A stretch of 64,000 bases of DNA from NCBI GenBank assembly GCA_006538405.1, contig BJKQ01000003.1, positions 744,001 through 808,000 on the forward strand. The letters run 5' to 3'. A program made the position numbers and the translations under genes. A model generated the notes under the pieces. The model was not told the DNA's origin. It made no database searches and worked only from the letters and a program-made list of their open reading frames with translations. Shown one piece after another: positions 10,434 to 22,768 of the stretch. Numbering within the stretch: position 1 is the stretch's first letter; each line of letters opens with the position of its first letter. Source of the stretch: Hansfordia pulvinata. Lineage: Eukaryota; Ascomycota; Sordariomycetes; Xylariales.

Positions 10434-13400
10434 GGGGTCACTTATGCCACTGAAGGTGCACCGTGGATGACGAGCCGATTAGGTGCAAATGCGAGGGGAA
10501 AGCAAGAAAGTGCTTCAGGGAGAAGGGCAGACGACGGCACCGAGCGCTGTCACCAGAGGATTATCTGGTGGTGTGCAGGTGGGCTATGCAAAGAGCCTTG
10601 CTTACTCCGCACATGGAAAGCGGTACAGCGGCTCTGTATGCAGCGTATACTATTCATACGATTGGCTCGGTTGCTAATCGCGGTGTTGGTCTTTCCTTGA
10701 GGGCAGATCACATGCGCAGCCACTTTCCAGGCCCTCACTCCCTTTCTCCGTCGAGTCTGCAAAGTGAGGCTTTGCTGCTGTTGCTGATCCGGGCGCTGCG
10801 CATGCGGCTCGAGTACACCCTTTAAACCAGGCCAAGCCCCCCAGGACCGGGGAGGCCCTCGTCAGGCTCGGGACCATACGGCAGAACGAGAGGCGATTCC
10901 ACCATTGCTGGTCGTCCATCGCATTGATCCGATTCCTAACTCAGTCCAAACTTTTCCAAGTCCGACCAGACGTTCAGTCCCCCGGCGCTTTGAGATTGGA
11001 GAACTGTCATCGACTTGGAGGGGAGAAGTGACCAAGCATGCCCCGAGGGACGCGACGTTTGACAGGTATGAGGTAGGGACCTGGAAGAGAATCACAGTTG
11101 TTGATGGAGGAATCAAAGGCCGTATCTGGCCTGTACACATAAGCCGTGTACCCCTACATCTTCTATGAGGTTCCGACTTGGATGTATCCCATTGCTGGCC
11201 TGTCCCATAGCGTTGGTTTGACTCAAAAAGCAGAGGGCAAAACTGCCGGCTGTCAGCGAGGTTGGGCCTTTTTGGACTTGCGGAACGCGTATAGCAGAGA
11301 CAGGCGCGAGGTGGGGGTCGAGGCATGTGAAAGACGCGACGTGACGCGGGGCAGATGAATCCTAACGGAGCTTTTCAAGGGAGCAATCAGACAAGCCGCG
11401 CCGCGTCGAGATTGGATAGCCCTGTCTGGGGTTGGCATGTCGCAGAACGCGTCGCGAACACACGCACTCATCGTTGTTCCGCCGTGGCCGCTTTGCTGTG
11501 GCGCCGAAGGGTTGAGGTTTTCTTGCCCAAAGCGTCGAGCCGAGAGAACACATGGATTCGTGATGTTGCTGCATGGGGTGCGCTCAGTGGATAGAGAGGA
11601 GCCAGCCCCAGTCATCGGCTGTGCTGACCGTGGAGACGGAAGGTTTTGGGGAGAACAGGCGGAGCCCGTCTTCAGGCTGTGAGCGCCGCATTCACGTTAG
11701 GTTAGGTACCTTAGGGAGGTACCTTACAGAGCAGGCTCCAGTATCTTACGGGTACTTCTGCACCGTCGCCGCTCAGGGTACTCGAACGTTCAGTAAGGCA
11801 CCACGCAGTATCCGTGATGCTCGACCTGCCTCCCTGACGGTAAAGTTGCAACTGCAACCATGGATGTACTCGTTCTTCCAGATCTGAATATGCGGTACAT
11901 TCGGGCGAATTGGTGGGCCGGCAGTGGAGGGCTCAGCCCACGAGTACGGAGCACGGGGCTGTTCTGGACTCGTGCCAAATGCGAGAAGACTGCCCTCGAG
12001 GGAAAGACGGTTAGCCAGCCTAATCGTTCTTGTGGCTAGTACGGTTAGAACCCTTATTGCGGAACTGCTTGTCGTACCCTACCAGTGCAGTGGTACCTAC
12101 TTCACAGACGGAGGGCGTTGAAAGTCGCGTTGGGCTTAGCCCTGCCGAGACTGGAGTTGGAAACCCCGTTCGGTCCCGGCAAGGCAGGTGCGGGTGTCAG
12201 ATGCATTGGATTGCACTGGCAAGAGCAATTTGGACGATTTCCAGTCCCCGTCCCTCGTCTCCAGCTCCATCTCTGGCACGTTAATTCGGGGCGTCGGCGG
12301 GCTTCGTTGTCCCCCAGCGCGCGAATGGGGGAGGGCCCCACCACAAGCTGGCGTGCGCGCGACGCAGAGACCCTGATAGGCCCAACGTGTCCAGGATTTG
12401 ACGTGTGGTAGATGACCGTCAAGTCACGTCAGCCTGTGTGCCTCTTGGCGGTCGACCCGCGGCGGGTACGAGTACGAGCACACGCACAATGCGCAGTTGC
12501 AAGGCGCCTTCCATTTGGCTACGCCCCGGAGGTCCAGCCCAGCTGGAGACTGCGGGCCGTCGACTCTCGTATCGACGCAAAAGGCTCCCACAGCGCCCCG
12601 CCTCTTCTGACGGCGCGTACCGGGTACATCCATGACCGCCGGGGTAGAGGTCAATCTCCAGAGCAGTCCCCTGGCCAGATATTTTGCCCATGCCGACGGT
12701 ACGGAGTAGATGCACAACCCAGCAATGTCATTCATGTTGAGACGACTGGGAATCCAACAAGTTCACGACTTGTGGATGATAGTACTGGAGACCTGTCGTT
12801 GCCTCTTGCCCACGACGCCTCGCATACCCCAGCCTTTCCAGCTTCGGATTATAAGCAAGCAATCGTCAATCGTTATTGTCATGTGGGCGTCAATGTTCAA
12901 GACTCATGTCGCGTATCGATGCACGTATCGGGGGGTCGGGGACGAGCGAGGCCGAGACCTTGTGGCTGGCAAGTAACGGAGGTACGGGCATCCCACATTT
13001 GGGGAACGACACTGGAAGCGTGTACAACGGGCTATTGCCCGTCGCGTTGCTCGTGGGCGCGCGTACGAGTACCTCGGCCACGGATCAGTCCCCGTCATCC
13101 GGCCGGAGCATGTCTGCACCTATACGGGGATCATGTACTGAGTACTTGTGCTCAGCTGCAGACGCCAGTCCTCAGGGCTCGAGGCCAGCCGAATGGGCTC
13201 GACTTGCCCTGCTCCCCCGTTTTTTTTTGCGCGAAACCCCTTTAGCATCGCATCCATTCCTTCGACCACCACCTGCACCACTTTCAGCGCCCTCGCCGCA
13301 CTCACCACGCTACCTCCGCCGCCGCCGCCGCCGCCGCCCTGCCAATACAGACTGCTGCTGCTGCTGCTGCTGCTGCTGACTTGGGCCCCCCTTGCTCTAC

Positions 13401-13813
13401 AATTTGCATCTGCACCTGCACCTGCGCTTTCGCGTCCTACGACCTCATTCTCCCCTCAACAGCCCGAGCCGACATCTCGCCCACCCCTCCGACAACTCAG
13501 GCTGCCTGTCGACCTCCCTTGGCCTCCACCTCGCCGTCGCCTCGGATCTACCCACCCCGACGTGCCGCCCTCCCCTCGACTTTCGCCAGCTCATTTCAGC
13601 CTGGCCCAATACAACCCAGACCACACACATTAGAAGCCGTGCCTTCGCACCGTGACCCCTGAGCATCGCAACGCATCGTGCCGGTCTAAGCTACATCGCG
13701 CAACGACGCCCGAACCCGACGCCCAACTGCCAGCGTCCACTTAAGCCCAGCTCTTTTCTCGCCTGCCGACACGCACAGCGGGTGGTGTCTGCAGCCACCC
13801 CGGAGCGCCCATC
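10434..13813. other. Intergenic region between divergent genes
   Basis: 3.4 kb with no supportable gene. It contains the imperfect palindromic TACCTTAGG cluster at 11700-11727, a TACGGAGTA at 12700-12708, several GTACGAGTA motifs, and CCG and CTG microsatellites near 13.3 kb. A pyrimidine-rich leader precedes the mannosyltransferase ATG. Confidence 0.6.
13315..13378. repeat. (CCG)n followed by (CTG)n microsatellites
   Basis: CCG units at about 13315-13338 and CTG units at about 13352-13378, in the presumed promoter or 5' leader of the mannosyltransferase gene. Confidence 0.85.
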
Positions 13814-15318
13814 ATGCTTCTCCCCAAGGGCGGAATCACCTGGAAGTCGGCCAAGGCCCAATTGCCCCCGACCAGAGCCGTGTGGATGCTGCTCACCAGG
13901 ACACGCTTTCTCGTCCTCATCGCTGTCTCCGCTGCGATTCTCCTCTTCTGGCGCGGCATCACTACTTCCGCCAATGATCTGCAAAGGTAAAGCCAACCCT
14001 CCTTGTGAGCCCATTCGCGACCGAGCCCCTCCGATCTGACCAGCGCGTCTCGCAGCTTCTACTGCTGGGGCCCGTCGAAGCCCCCGATGGACATGTCTGT
14101 CAACGAACAGCAGGCCTGGAACGCCCATCTGCAAACCCCCGTCATTTTCAACCACCACGCCCCTATAGAAGTGAACGACACCACCATCACACACGCCAAC
14201 CTCAACGGTATCAAGTCCACCACCAATGCTGTTGCCAACGAGGAACGCGTTCTGCTGCTCACCCCCTGAAGGACGCGGCCGACTATCTTTCCAAGTTCTT
14301 CGACCTCCTCGCCGAACTCAGCTACCCCCACCACCTCATCGACCTCGCCTTCCTCGTCGGTGATTCTTCCGACGACACCCTTGGCGTTCTTGCAGTCGAA
14401 CTCGAGCGCATTCAGTCTCGCCCGGATAAGGTCCCCTTCCGAAGTGCTCTTGTCGTCGAGAAAGACTTTGGTCAAACCTTGGGCCAGAACGTCGAAGACC
14501 GCCACGGTTTCGAGGCTCAGGGCCCCCGTCGCAAGGCCATGGGCCGTGCCAGAAACTACCTGCTTGCTACTGCCCTCAAGCCGGAGCACTCTTGGGTATA
14601 CTGGCGCGATGTCGACATCGTAGAAAGCCCCAGCAGGATCCTCGAAGACTTCATCGCTCACGACCGTGACATTCTCGTTCCCAGTACGCCCTACCTTTGC
14701 CACATATACACCGACGAATCCGGTGCTGACTTTATTCTTTTCCAGACATCTGGTTCCACCGCTACGAAAACAACATTGATATCGAGGGAAGATGTAAGTA
14801 ATGTTGCGACTCGTCTTCTCTTGGCACTGCTAACATGATCCAGTCGACTACAACTCTTGGGTCGAGTCTGAGAAGGGGCTCAAGCTTGCCAACAGCCTTG
14901 ACAAGGACGTTGTACTCGCCGAAGGTAAGTCATCACATCACATCCTGATCCAAAGCGTTCAAGCTGACACATCGAACCAGGCTACAAGCAGTACGATACT
15001 GGACGCACCTACATGGCGAAGATGGGTGACTGGCGTGAGGACTCCGACGTTGAGATGGATCTTGACGGCATTGGTGGCGTCAACATCTTGGTCAAGGCCG
15101 ACGTTCATCGTTCTGGTAAGTCGCATTGCATTCGCCTGCCATAACTCACGCTGACCCCCGACCCCATAGGCATCAACTTCCCTTGCTACGCTTTCGAAAA
15201 CCAGGCCGAAACCGAAGGCTTCGCGAAGATGGCAAAGCGCGCTGGCTACCAAGTCGTCGGCCTGCCCAACTACGTCGTATGGCATATCGACACGGATGAG
15301 AAGCCAGGAAACGCATAG
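13814..15318 (+). CDS. Alpha-mannosyltransferase of the Anp1/Van1/Mnn9 family (mannan polymerase subunit)
   Basis: A Golgi type II membrane protein of the GT62 family, which extends the alpha-1,6-mannan backbone of cell-wall glycoproteins. Six exons: 13814-13986, 14056-14683, 14746-14793, 14844-14924, 14981-15115, 15170-15318; all introns are GT-AG and 50-69 nt. About 404 residues. Seen: signal anchor FLVLIAVSAAILLFW near residues 32-46, FYCWGPSKPPMD after the first splice, ERVLLLTP/LKDAADYL, LIDLAFLVGDSSDDT, and WVYWRDVDIVESP, whose Asp-x-Asp pair is the presumed nucleotide-sugar/metal site. The end reads YVVWHIDTDEKPGNA. The frame breaks in C5 14262-14266, where TGA follows LLLTP; one more C would restore the conserved LTPLKDA junction. 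I take that as a sequence error, because every exon and splice site is otherwise intact. It looks more like Anp1/Van1 than Mnn9, but I am unsure which. Confidence 0.9.
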
Positions 15319-17415
15319 AAACATCGACACCCGCGCACCCCCTCAAAACCGGCTCCGTAAGGCATGTCTATTTCTTGTTTGATCTTGACCGACAATTCCA
15401 CTCCCGCTTTGTCGGACTGGCTCGCCCAATGTCGATCAGCTGGTATACGAAATGAATACGCAGGTCACATGGTGTCATTCGCGCTCATGACGACACTGGT
15501 CTGCAACGGTTCCCGGAAACCGACAATCGAAGCTCTTATCATTCGCGGCGCAGGAGTTCAGGGTGCTTCTACTGGGATCTGGCTTTCACATGCAACTACT
15601 CGACGCGGGATGACCCATGGATATGTCTCCCGAGGACAGTCTGTGGGATGTTTTACTGCCCGCCCACCTGGCACGGTGCTGTCAAACGGACCTGTGAATA
15701 CCGGTCGCGGGTATCTACGCTCGGTCTGAGGCAAGCCTCTGAGGTCGCGAAGGTCCTGACAGGTCAATAGCTGATGAGTCTGGCTGTTGAAGCCAGATAA
15801 CATCTCGGCTACGATCCTCGATATGGTCATGTATAAAGACGCGTTGTTGTCTGCGTGGTGTCATCAATTTGTCACTGGATGGATTTGCACTGGCGCTGAT
15901 ACGTTGGTGTCGATGTGTCCTGCGAGGAAAGTACATAAATATCAGAATGCGCAGGTACAAAACAGGGCAGATGTTGGAGTCGAGTGGAGACGATCTTTCG
16001 AGTCTTATACCATGTGAGAAGCCGCCGGGCACATGGCGAAGGGCAAAAGCGGAGTGGGTAGGGAAACGTGTTCTATCCTCGGTTGGCGATGGCAGGCGCA
16101 GGAACGGAGGAAAGGCTGTCACTTAATCAGTTTGAGACTGAAAACAACGAAATAACTAATATGTATACCTCTTTCACCCTTTTACCTGGACTCGACTTGG
16201 TCATCTGGATTCACTTCGGGCATCTGCAAACCCTTGAACTCGTTGTATTCTTGGTATTGAGCCAAATCACATGTTATTGCGTGAGTCTGCACGGCCCGTC
16301 GAGCGAGCACAAGAGAGCATTGGCAACTATGGATCTGGGGGCGGGACAGTCCTTCTCACCGCGCTTTTCTCACAGCCTGGGCCTGTGATGCTGCCCGTGC
16401 GCTCCTCGAACTCTTGCCTGTTGCAATCCCCCCCCCCCCCCCCCCCCCCCCCCCCATCACCTACCCACGTCTCATGGCATGCAACCAGCTAGCGTGTTCC
16501 GCGAGCGCGGTGCCCAGTCTCTTGTGATAACATAGAGCGGTCGGGTCTGAGCGGCAATCTGAGCGGCAACCTGAGCGGGTAGGACCCAAGAGAAGGGAAG
16601 ACTAACGTCGCTGGGGTTCGCTGTGTCCGACTGGCAAAGGACGTGGGGGTCCGCCGGGAGTCCCAAGTCCACGCCGCGGAGTAGATGTGTGCGTGGGTGG
16701 GTGGTTCCTGGGACCAAGACAAAACGTATCTATACACGAAGAAAGCAAGATACAAAGGCACCCTCCATGGAACCAACCCGGCTTCCCCCAAACGTCTTTC
16801 CCCGTATTTGTGCCGCGCTGTCGCTCGTTTCTGTGTGGTCGAAGCCTGAGCCGCTCTAGCGGAGAGTTCGCTGCGAATAGCCATAGGGATTAGGCTTGTG
16901 TCTGTATCGAAACGGAGGAAAGTGATTTGATCTGAAGACCCGTACGACTCTGAAGTGCGAGGGTGTGCGGAAGTTGCCCCCGGAGGAGTCGTGGGACCGG
17001 GTCACATTCGTCGGCAGGAGATCTTGACGACCAGACTTAGCTAGCGCTGGACATATCACGAGCAGAGGATGACGGGACAAAGGATGGGCGACAAATGGAA
17101 CCAGATCTATTGTTCACTCTTGCGCCTGGCGTCTGGCAGCGTGTAGGCCGGGGCACCATGCCGTTGGCCTCGCAGGGACTTGTCCCTCGCTTTCGCTTTG
17201 ATCGACCGGCTATACAACACACCGAGCGACACGCCCATATAGAACAAGCGGGCGGAAGCTGGTGGATAACATGGAGGTAGCAATGGCTTTATTGGTACAA
17301 GGGTTTTTGTATGTTTGCTCAATTGTGTTGTCTCTCGTCCATCCGGATCCTGTTGAAATGCGGCCTGCTGGTGGTCCATTCGTCAACCCTTCGATCCAAT
17401 GCAATCGGACATGAC
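15319..17415. other. Intergenic region
   Basis: 2.1 kb between the convergent mannosyltransferase and QCR7 genes. It holds a C28 tract (16428-16455) and no supportable gene. ORFs near 15364-15729 and 16489-16884 have no recognisable motif. Confidence 0.55.
16428..16455. repeat. C28 homopolymer
   Basis: Twenty-eight consecutive C, the longest homopolymer of C or G in the window. Its length is likely unreliable. Confidence 0.9.
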
Positions 17416-18146
17416 TTAGTGGTTGCGGGTAACGGTCAGCGAGTCGAGGGCGGCCTTCTCAGCCTCCTCAGCCTTGATCTGCTCAAGGAGGGGCAGCAGG
17501 TAGGGGACGTCCTGTGAGGGTGGGGCGAAGGTCAGCATCGATACATAACAATCTTCTCCCGGTGCATGGCGCGACGCGGAAATAGACGAGAAACTCATGA
17601 CATACCTCCTCGGGCTTGGTCCACTGGTCCTTGGGCAGGAGCTGGTGGGTGGTGGAGGCCTGGAACGCGCGGCGGATACGGTAGACGCGGTCGTACGAGT
17701 CCTGGGGCGAGAGACGCTTTAGAGCCTTGAGGACGTCCTCGTTCTCCTCGACAATCAGGTCATCAGCCCTATTTGAAGTCAGTAGGGGAGCTCCATGTAA
17801 TTTGGTGGTTCCGTGTGTGCATGGTGTGATGTTGGGTCCTCTGGCTTGGCCTCTAGCATGCGTTTGATAGGGTTGGGTGGTGAAGCAGATCGGCGGACTC
17901 GTGATGAGCCATTGGGAATCGAGACTGCCCGAGGAGAGGCAGATAGACTATTAAAAGCGAGAGATCGATGACTTGGGTCGCATTGGGACGAGGGGGTGGG
18001 ACGGAGCGCGGCGGAACGGGAGTGACAGACCTCAGACCAAGCTTGCGGTAGCCAGCGGCGTTGGTGTACCAGTTGGCGACAGGCTTGAGCATGTTGGACA
18101 GCCACGGGCGGCGGAGGATGAAGGGGGCGAGACTCGGGTACGACAT
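17416..18146 (-). CDS. QCR7: Ubiquinol-cytochrome c reductase subunit 7 (complex III 14 kDa subunit)
   Basis: A small matrix-facing subunit of mitochondrial complex III, homologous to yeast Qcr7 and human UQCRB. Exons 18146-18031, 17768-17606 and 17511-17416; 124 residues, the usual size. Seen: [25 protein letters not shown] at the N-terminus, [19 protein letters not shown], the family signature [25 protein letters not shown], and [19 protein letters not shown] before the stop. Splicing is fixed by the reading frame: exon 1 ends in phase 2 and joins ADDLI, and exon 2 ends in phase 0 at PEE. Intron 1 is long for this window (262 nt) and its donor GTCTGT is non-consensus at +3. Intron 2 (94 nt) starts GTATGT. 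Confidence 0.95.
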
Positions 18147-19797
18147 GGTGACGGTGGTGTGGGTGGTGGTGATGCGGTCGGGGCGGAGGCGGAGGCGTGG
18201 TAGGGGAGGTGACGAGGTGAGGTCGAAGGCGTCGTCGCAAAAAAGTGCCTGGGTGGACTGGGCCGAGCCTGCTGCTGCTCTCGCTACGGCAGAGGGAATT
18301 GTATTCCGCTACTTCTGACTGGTCCGCAGCTCGGACGGCTCCACCATGGTAGCACGTGACCTGCCGCTCCGTTTACGAAGAGGTACATCCAGATGTATCA
18401 TTCGCATGGGCCTCAATCTGGGAATACGGAGCAATACAGTGCACCTGGTTCAGTTCAGTGCACGGTTTCACCCGAGTGACGAAATGCCGTACCTGGGCCA
18501 CGTTTGAGCCAGTCTTGTCCCACCGTGAAGGCATTGCATCCTTTGCAAAGAAGACGCAAGCCCACCGTGCGCATGCGGCTCAGCTGCGCAGGCCAGCAGC
18601 CTTACTCATCAGAAAGGACTGGATTCACTCGCAGGGAATAACGCCATTGGTTGCCCAAGACACGCAACTGGCCCGGGAACCTGGAGGGACGGCTCAAGCT
18701 CAGCAGCAATACCATCCATACTCGTATGTGCTTGCATGCTGGCTTGGAGGTAGGTACTTCAGCGAAGGATGCTCGTTCGCCAGCCAGAACAGAACTTGAT
18801 TCATTCGGCTGCACCTTGAGCGGGTGTTCTCCAAACATCAGGAAAAACGAATACATGGATGTGGATGTAATATCCATGCCTTGGGTGCAGTGTGGTATGC
18901 AGGGCCATCGCGTATTGCCATCTCTTCTGGTGGCCTCCAATAGCCGCAATTCGCTCATCGCATCGTCCCGTGCCTCCCGATCGGCCCCCCAAATTCACAA
19001 GCAGAGCAACCTGAAAAGCAGTCCGTTCCGATCCACGTCGCCCACGTTTGGAGTCCCGAGTGGGCGGGTACTTGCAGCTACCCACGCCACTCTTTGGTGC
19101 CCTCTGCCGTGGCCAGCCGATATTGCGTGTGCAGGTACACCCGAGTCTCCCCACTGCCCACGGGGCCGTGCCTGCTGCATCCGACGATGGTCGTGGGGAC
19201 TGGAGCGCCTGCTCCGACCGAACGCCGACCGCCACGGGCACTACCTCATGCGAGGGAGCTACTTGAGCCAGTACTTCATACCCCCACCCGTGTCGGGTAC
19301 TGAGTCCTTGTACCGCAACCCCCGTCTTCTAGCACCTGACGCACCGACTGTCGCCCTGCACCGGAGCACTGCGCCTGCTTAGCCTGCTTGCCTGCCCTGG
19401 CACTCCATCAACCTCGACCTTTCTCATTATCGCAACCCCCCTCCAGACGGCCCCCTCCTCTCCATTGCCATCACACGACATCCTTCTTCTTTGGCCCCCC
19501 TCCCCCAATTCCCTTTATTTCCCTATAGTGTTCATGCCAATGGCCTGTCACAATAGGTAACTGCTGCGAGCGGACTGTGGCGTTGCGCGGGAGCAATTCC
19601 CCGCATACCGCACACCGCGCCCTTTCACCATCCCGACCTCTTCCTCTCGACTCGACTCGCACTCTCGCCCTCTCCACTCGTCGGCGCACCGGATGCCACT
19701 ATCGCTCTCGCTCTGCTCCATCTGAACCAGCAAGCCCTCGACCTGGCGCCGGCCTCGCCCCAACACGCCCTACCGCTCGCCCAGTCCAACCCGTTCC
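18147..19797. other. Divergent promoter region between QCR7 and the mitochondrial carrier
   Basis: 1.65 kb without a supportable gene, between two divergently transcribed nuclear genes for mitochondrial proteins. It includes a GCACGTGAC box near 18352-18360 and a pyrimidine-rich leader (about 19400-19797) before the carrier ATG. Shared control of the two genes is possible but not shown. Confidence 0.55.
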
Positions 19798-21191
19798 ATG
19801 TCTCACGAGCAGGCTTCAAGCCCCCCGACAGGACGTCCCAGGTCGCCCGCCACCATCGCTCCGCCCTCAGCAGAACATGAGGACCAGTCGTCTCACACAC
19901 CTTCCTCTACCTCGCCTTATTCCTCTCTACACGGCCCCGCTGCCGCTGTAGCCGCCATGGATTTCGGCGCCTCGCGTAACCTGTCCCCTTTTCAACGCTG
20001 GACTGCGGGTGCTTCGGAAACCCAATTCAACGCTCTAGCCGGCGCCGTCGGAGGCTTCACGTCGGGCGTTGTCACCTGCCCTCTCGATGTTATCAAGACC
20101 AAACTACAAGCGCAAGGCGGCATGCTATCCATTGCCAAGGGTCGCCATGTCGGTCACCATCGGATCTACAGCGGTCTTCTCGGCACCGCCGGCATCATCT
20201 GGAAGGATGAAGGCGTCCGTGGTCTCTACCGTGGCCTCGGTCCCATCATTCTCGGCTATCTGCCCACCTGGGCTGTTTGGTTCACCGTTTACAACAAGAG
20301 CAAGGTCTGGATGGCCGAACACGATGGTACATGCTGATTGCATCGCTCTCCTCCTTGCCAGGCAGGCTGCTAACATGTTTGACAGTGCAAAATAAAAACG
20401 TCATCAACTTCTTCTCCTCCATAGTTGCTGGCGGCAGCAGCACAATCGCCACCAACCCCATCTGGGTCATCAAAACCCGACTGATGTCACAGTCCTCTCA
20501 AGGCCAGGGTACACACATGTCCCTTTACCCGCGGGCAGGGGGCACACCCACATCGCGACCCTCTATTCATTCGTCTTGGCATTACAACTCAACCCTGGAT
20601 GCCGCGCGCAAGATGTACTCCTCGGAGGGGATACTGTCTTTCTACTCCGGCCTTACCCCAGCTCTTCTCGGCCTGACTCACGTGGCAGTTCAATTCCCCG
20701 TATACGAGTTTCTTCGCACTCAATTCACAGGCCAAGGCATGGGTGAGATGGACGGCCAGTCCGAAACCCACTGGTTTGGTGTACTGTCAGCCTCGATGCT
20801 GTCCAAGGTTATGGCGAGCTCGGCTACTTATCCCCACGAAGTCATCCGGACAAGGCTGCAGACGCAAAGGCGACCGACACCAGGATCTGCGTACATTCAG
20901 GGTTTTGGGGCACCGAGCGAGGGTCGGAGCCAAGGACAGGCTGCCGCCGAGGCTAAGGCTTTGGCGCCTAGATACCGCGGTGTGGTCATGACGTTCCGAA
21001 CGATCCTGAAAGAGGAAGGCTGGCGAGCGTTCTACGCGGGCATGGGTGTCAACATGATGCGAGCTGTCCCAGCGGCCACCGTGACCATGATGACGTACGA
21101 ACTCATGATGAAGACACTGCGCCATCAAAAGCAGGAGGCGCTGGATCTTTTGAACGACGAGGCAAATGGGTCGAAGATACACGAGCCTTGA
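19798..21191 (+). CDS. Mitochondrial carrier, NAD/pyrimidine nucleotide/folate subgroup (YIA6-like)
   Basis: An inner-membrane solute carrier (SLC25/MCF). Exons 19798-20326 and 20386-21191 with a 59-nt intron; 444 residues. Three carrier repeats are visible by their signatures: PLDVIKTKLQ (near residue 95), PIWVIKTRLM and PHEVIRTRLQ. The second has Trp where most carriers have an acidic residue. PIW in repeat 2 is characteristic of the branch with yeast Yia6/Ndt1 (NAD+), Flx1 (FAD), Rim2 (pyrimidine nucleotides) and SLC25A32, which supports a nucleotide or cofactor substrate; NAD+ is my best guess. The repeat motifs GLLGTAGIIWKDEGVRGLYRG and ILKEEGWRAFYAGM are also present. Two starts are possible: 19798, giving a Ser/Pro-rich N-terminal tail, or 19957 (MDFGAS). 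I use the first because the tail is open and fungal homologues often carry such an extension, but this is unproven. Confidence 0.88.
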
Positions 21192-22768
21192 GAGCCTTGA
21201 GAGCGGTCGATTCGAACTTTTGAGGATTGAGGAGAAGCCGTTCAAACCAGACATGCTCGCCCTTTCTCTGGATCACCGCCACATTCGATGGCCGAACTGG
21301 GGAAGGCATGGCTCTGCCGAGAGCCAAGATCTGATGCGTTCAGCATATGCCCACCTATGCATACGAGGTGCGGACCGGAGACTGGATCAACTTGGCATTC
21401 AGGACACGAACAAGGCTGGACGCCGGCACCCGCGACGATACCGGCATAGTTGCTGACAAGGGCACCCTGCAGCATCATCGTGGGGTTGTGCGGGCGAAAC
21501 GGAGCAACGGCAGGCAAGGGAATCGATTGGGAATAGAGTCGGGAAAGGCAATTCAAAGAGGGCGTCCATTTGGTCGAAAGCGCAACGACCAGGAGAGACC
21601 TAGTAGGGTGAAACAATGAAGCCCACGAACGGCCGCGGACGCCTCTGCCTTTCCTGCTGTCGGGGAAGAGAAGAAAGGCCGAGCAGGTCAATCACAACAG
21701 CGAACATCTGATGATTCGGGCATATAGCGAGTAGCGACAGGCGAGGGCGCGCCATAGACACGGCGTGGCGGTTGGTGTGCGGAGGCTGTGGAGCGCGCAA
21801 CGCATCGAAATGGCGCTGTGTTTGAGTTGAGAGTTGAAGTAACTGCGCCAAGCAACCATTTTTTATATACCAGATTCAAATTTACATGGAAATCAGTACA
21901 CAATTATATCAGGCGCAACCCCTGAAAGTCTCTCCTCGGCTTTTGGGAGATGTCACCCAAAATATCGAAGCCATCAGCACGTATCGCAAGATCTAGCAAG
22001 ATGCAGAACCGTTGAAGGTGACACAGCCGTTCAGATGTTCTCGTGGCAGGGTCCAACCATAAAAGGCGGGGCTGTTTCTGAATGCTCCACCGGGAAACGG
22101 ACGAGGAAACCTGCGGCGGTGCTGCGATATGGGGCGTTACGGGATGTGGAAGATCCATTAGGTCCGGGGTTTGAAAAGTATCGATACATCGGCCGATCAG
22201 CCCACCTCGGCCAACCACATCACCAATGGCAGGCACGCGCGGCATTCCAAAGGTAAGGTACCTGACAGGGAAGTAGGGACCGTGCGGGACTACTCGTACT
22301 GATACTCATCGTAAGGAGGGACGAGTAAGGTAGGCATCCGATTTTGTACATGTAGGTAGTGCGGATAGGCACGCACTCAGGGCCGCACACGGTCGCCTGC
22401 CACCTGCAGCTCTCCTTTTCGTCTTTCGGTTCAAGATCGCCTGCAAGTTGCGGAGCAGAGCCCAAGACAAGCCTCTCGACGGCTTCAGGGGTCCCATCTG
22501 GTCCAATTTTGTTGCACTGCGGTTTTCTCCCGTCTTCTGCGCCTCTTCTCCTTCCTTCTTCCACAGCCCAGCACCTGGAGTGTTGGCTACAAGTTTCACC
22601 TCTCCCTCCCACTCAGCAATCCGTCTGTCTTCCATCGCCAACAGCTCCGTCCAGCCAGACCGACCGAACACGCACATCTGACATATCCCGACGCCCCTCG
22701 CCCCGAATAGACGTCCGGCGCATCTTCGTTCCCCTGTGCTTCGCAACCTATCCACCCGCATCGCCGCC
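21192..22768. other. Intergenic region and desaturase promoter
   Basis: 1.58 kb with no supportable gene. The last 400 bases are pyrimidine-rich and probably form the leader of the desaturase mRNA. Copies of TACTCGTAC-like and AGGTAAGGTACCT motifs lie at about 22250-22300. Confidence 0.55.

Noticed and set aside
12412..13245. 277-codon ORF in the gap before the mannosyltransferase
   Set aside because: No recognisable motif, codon use unlike the real genes, and competing ORFs in other frames.
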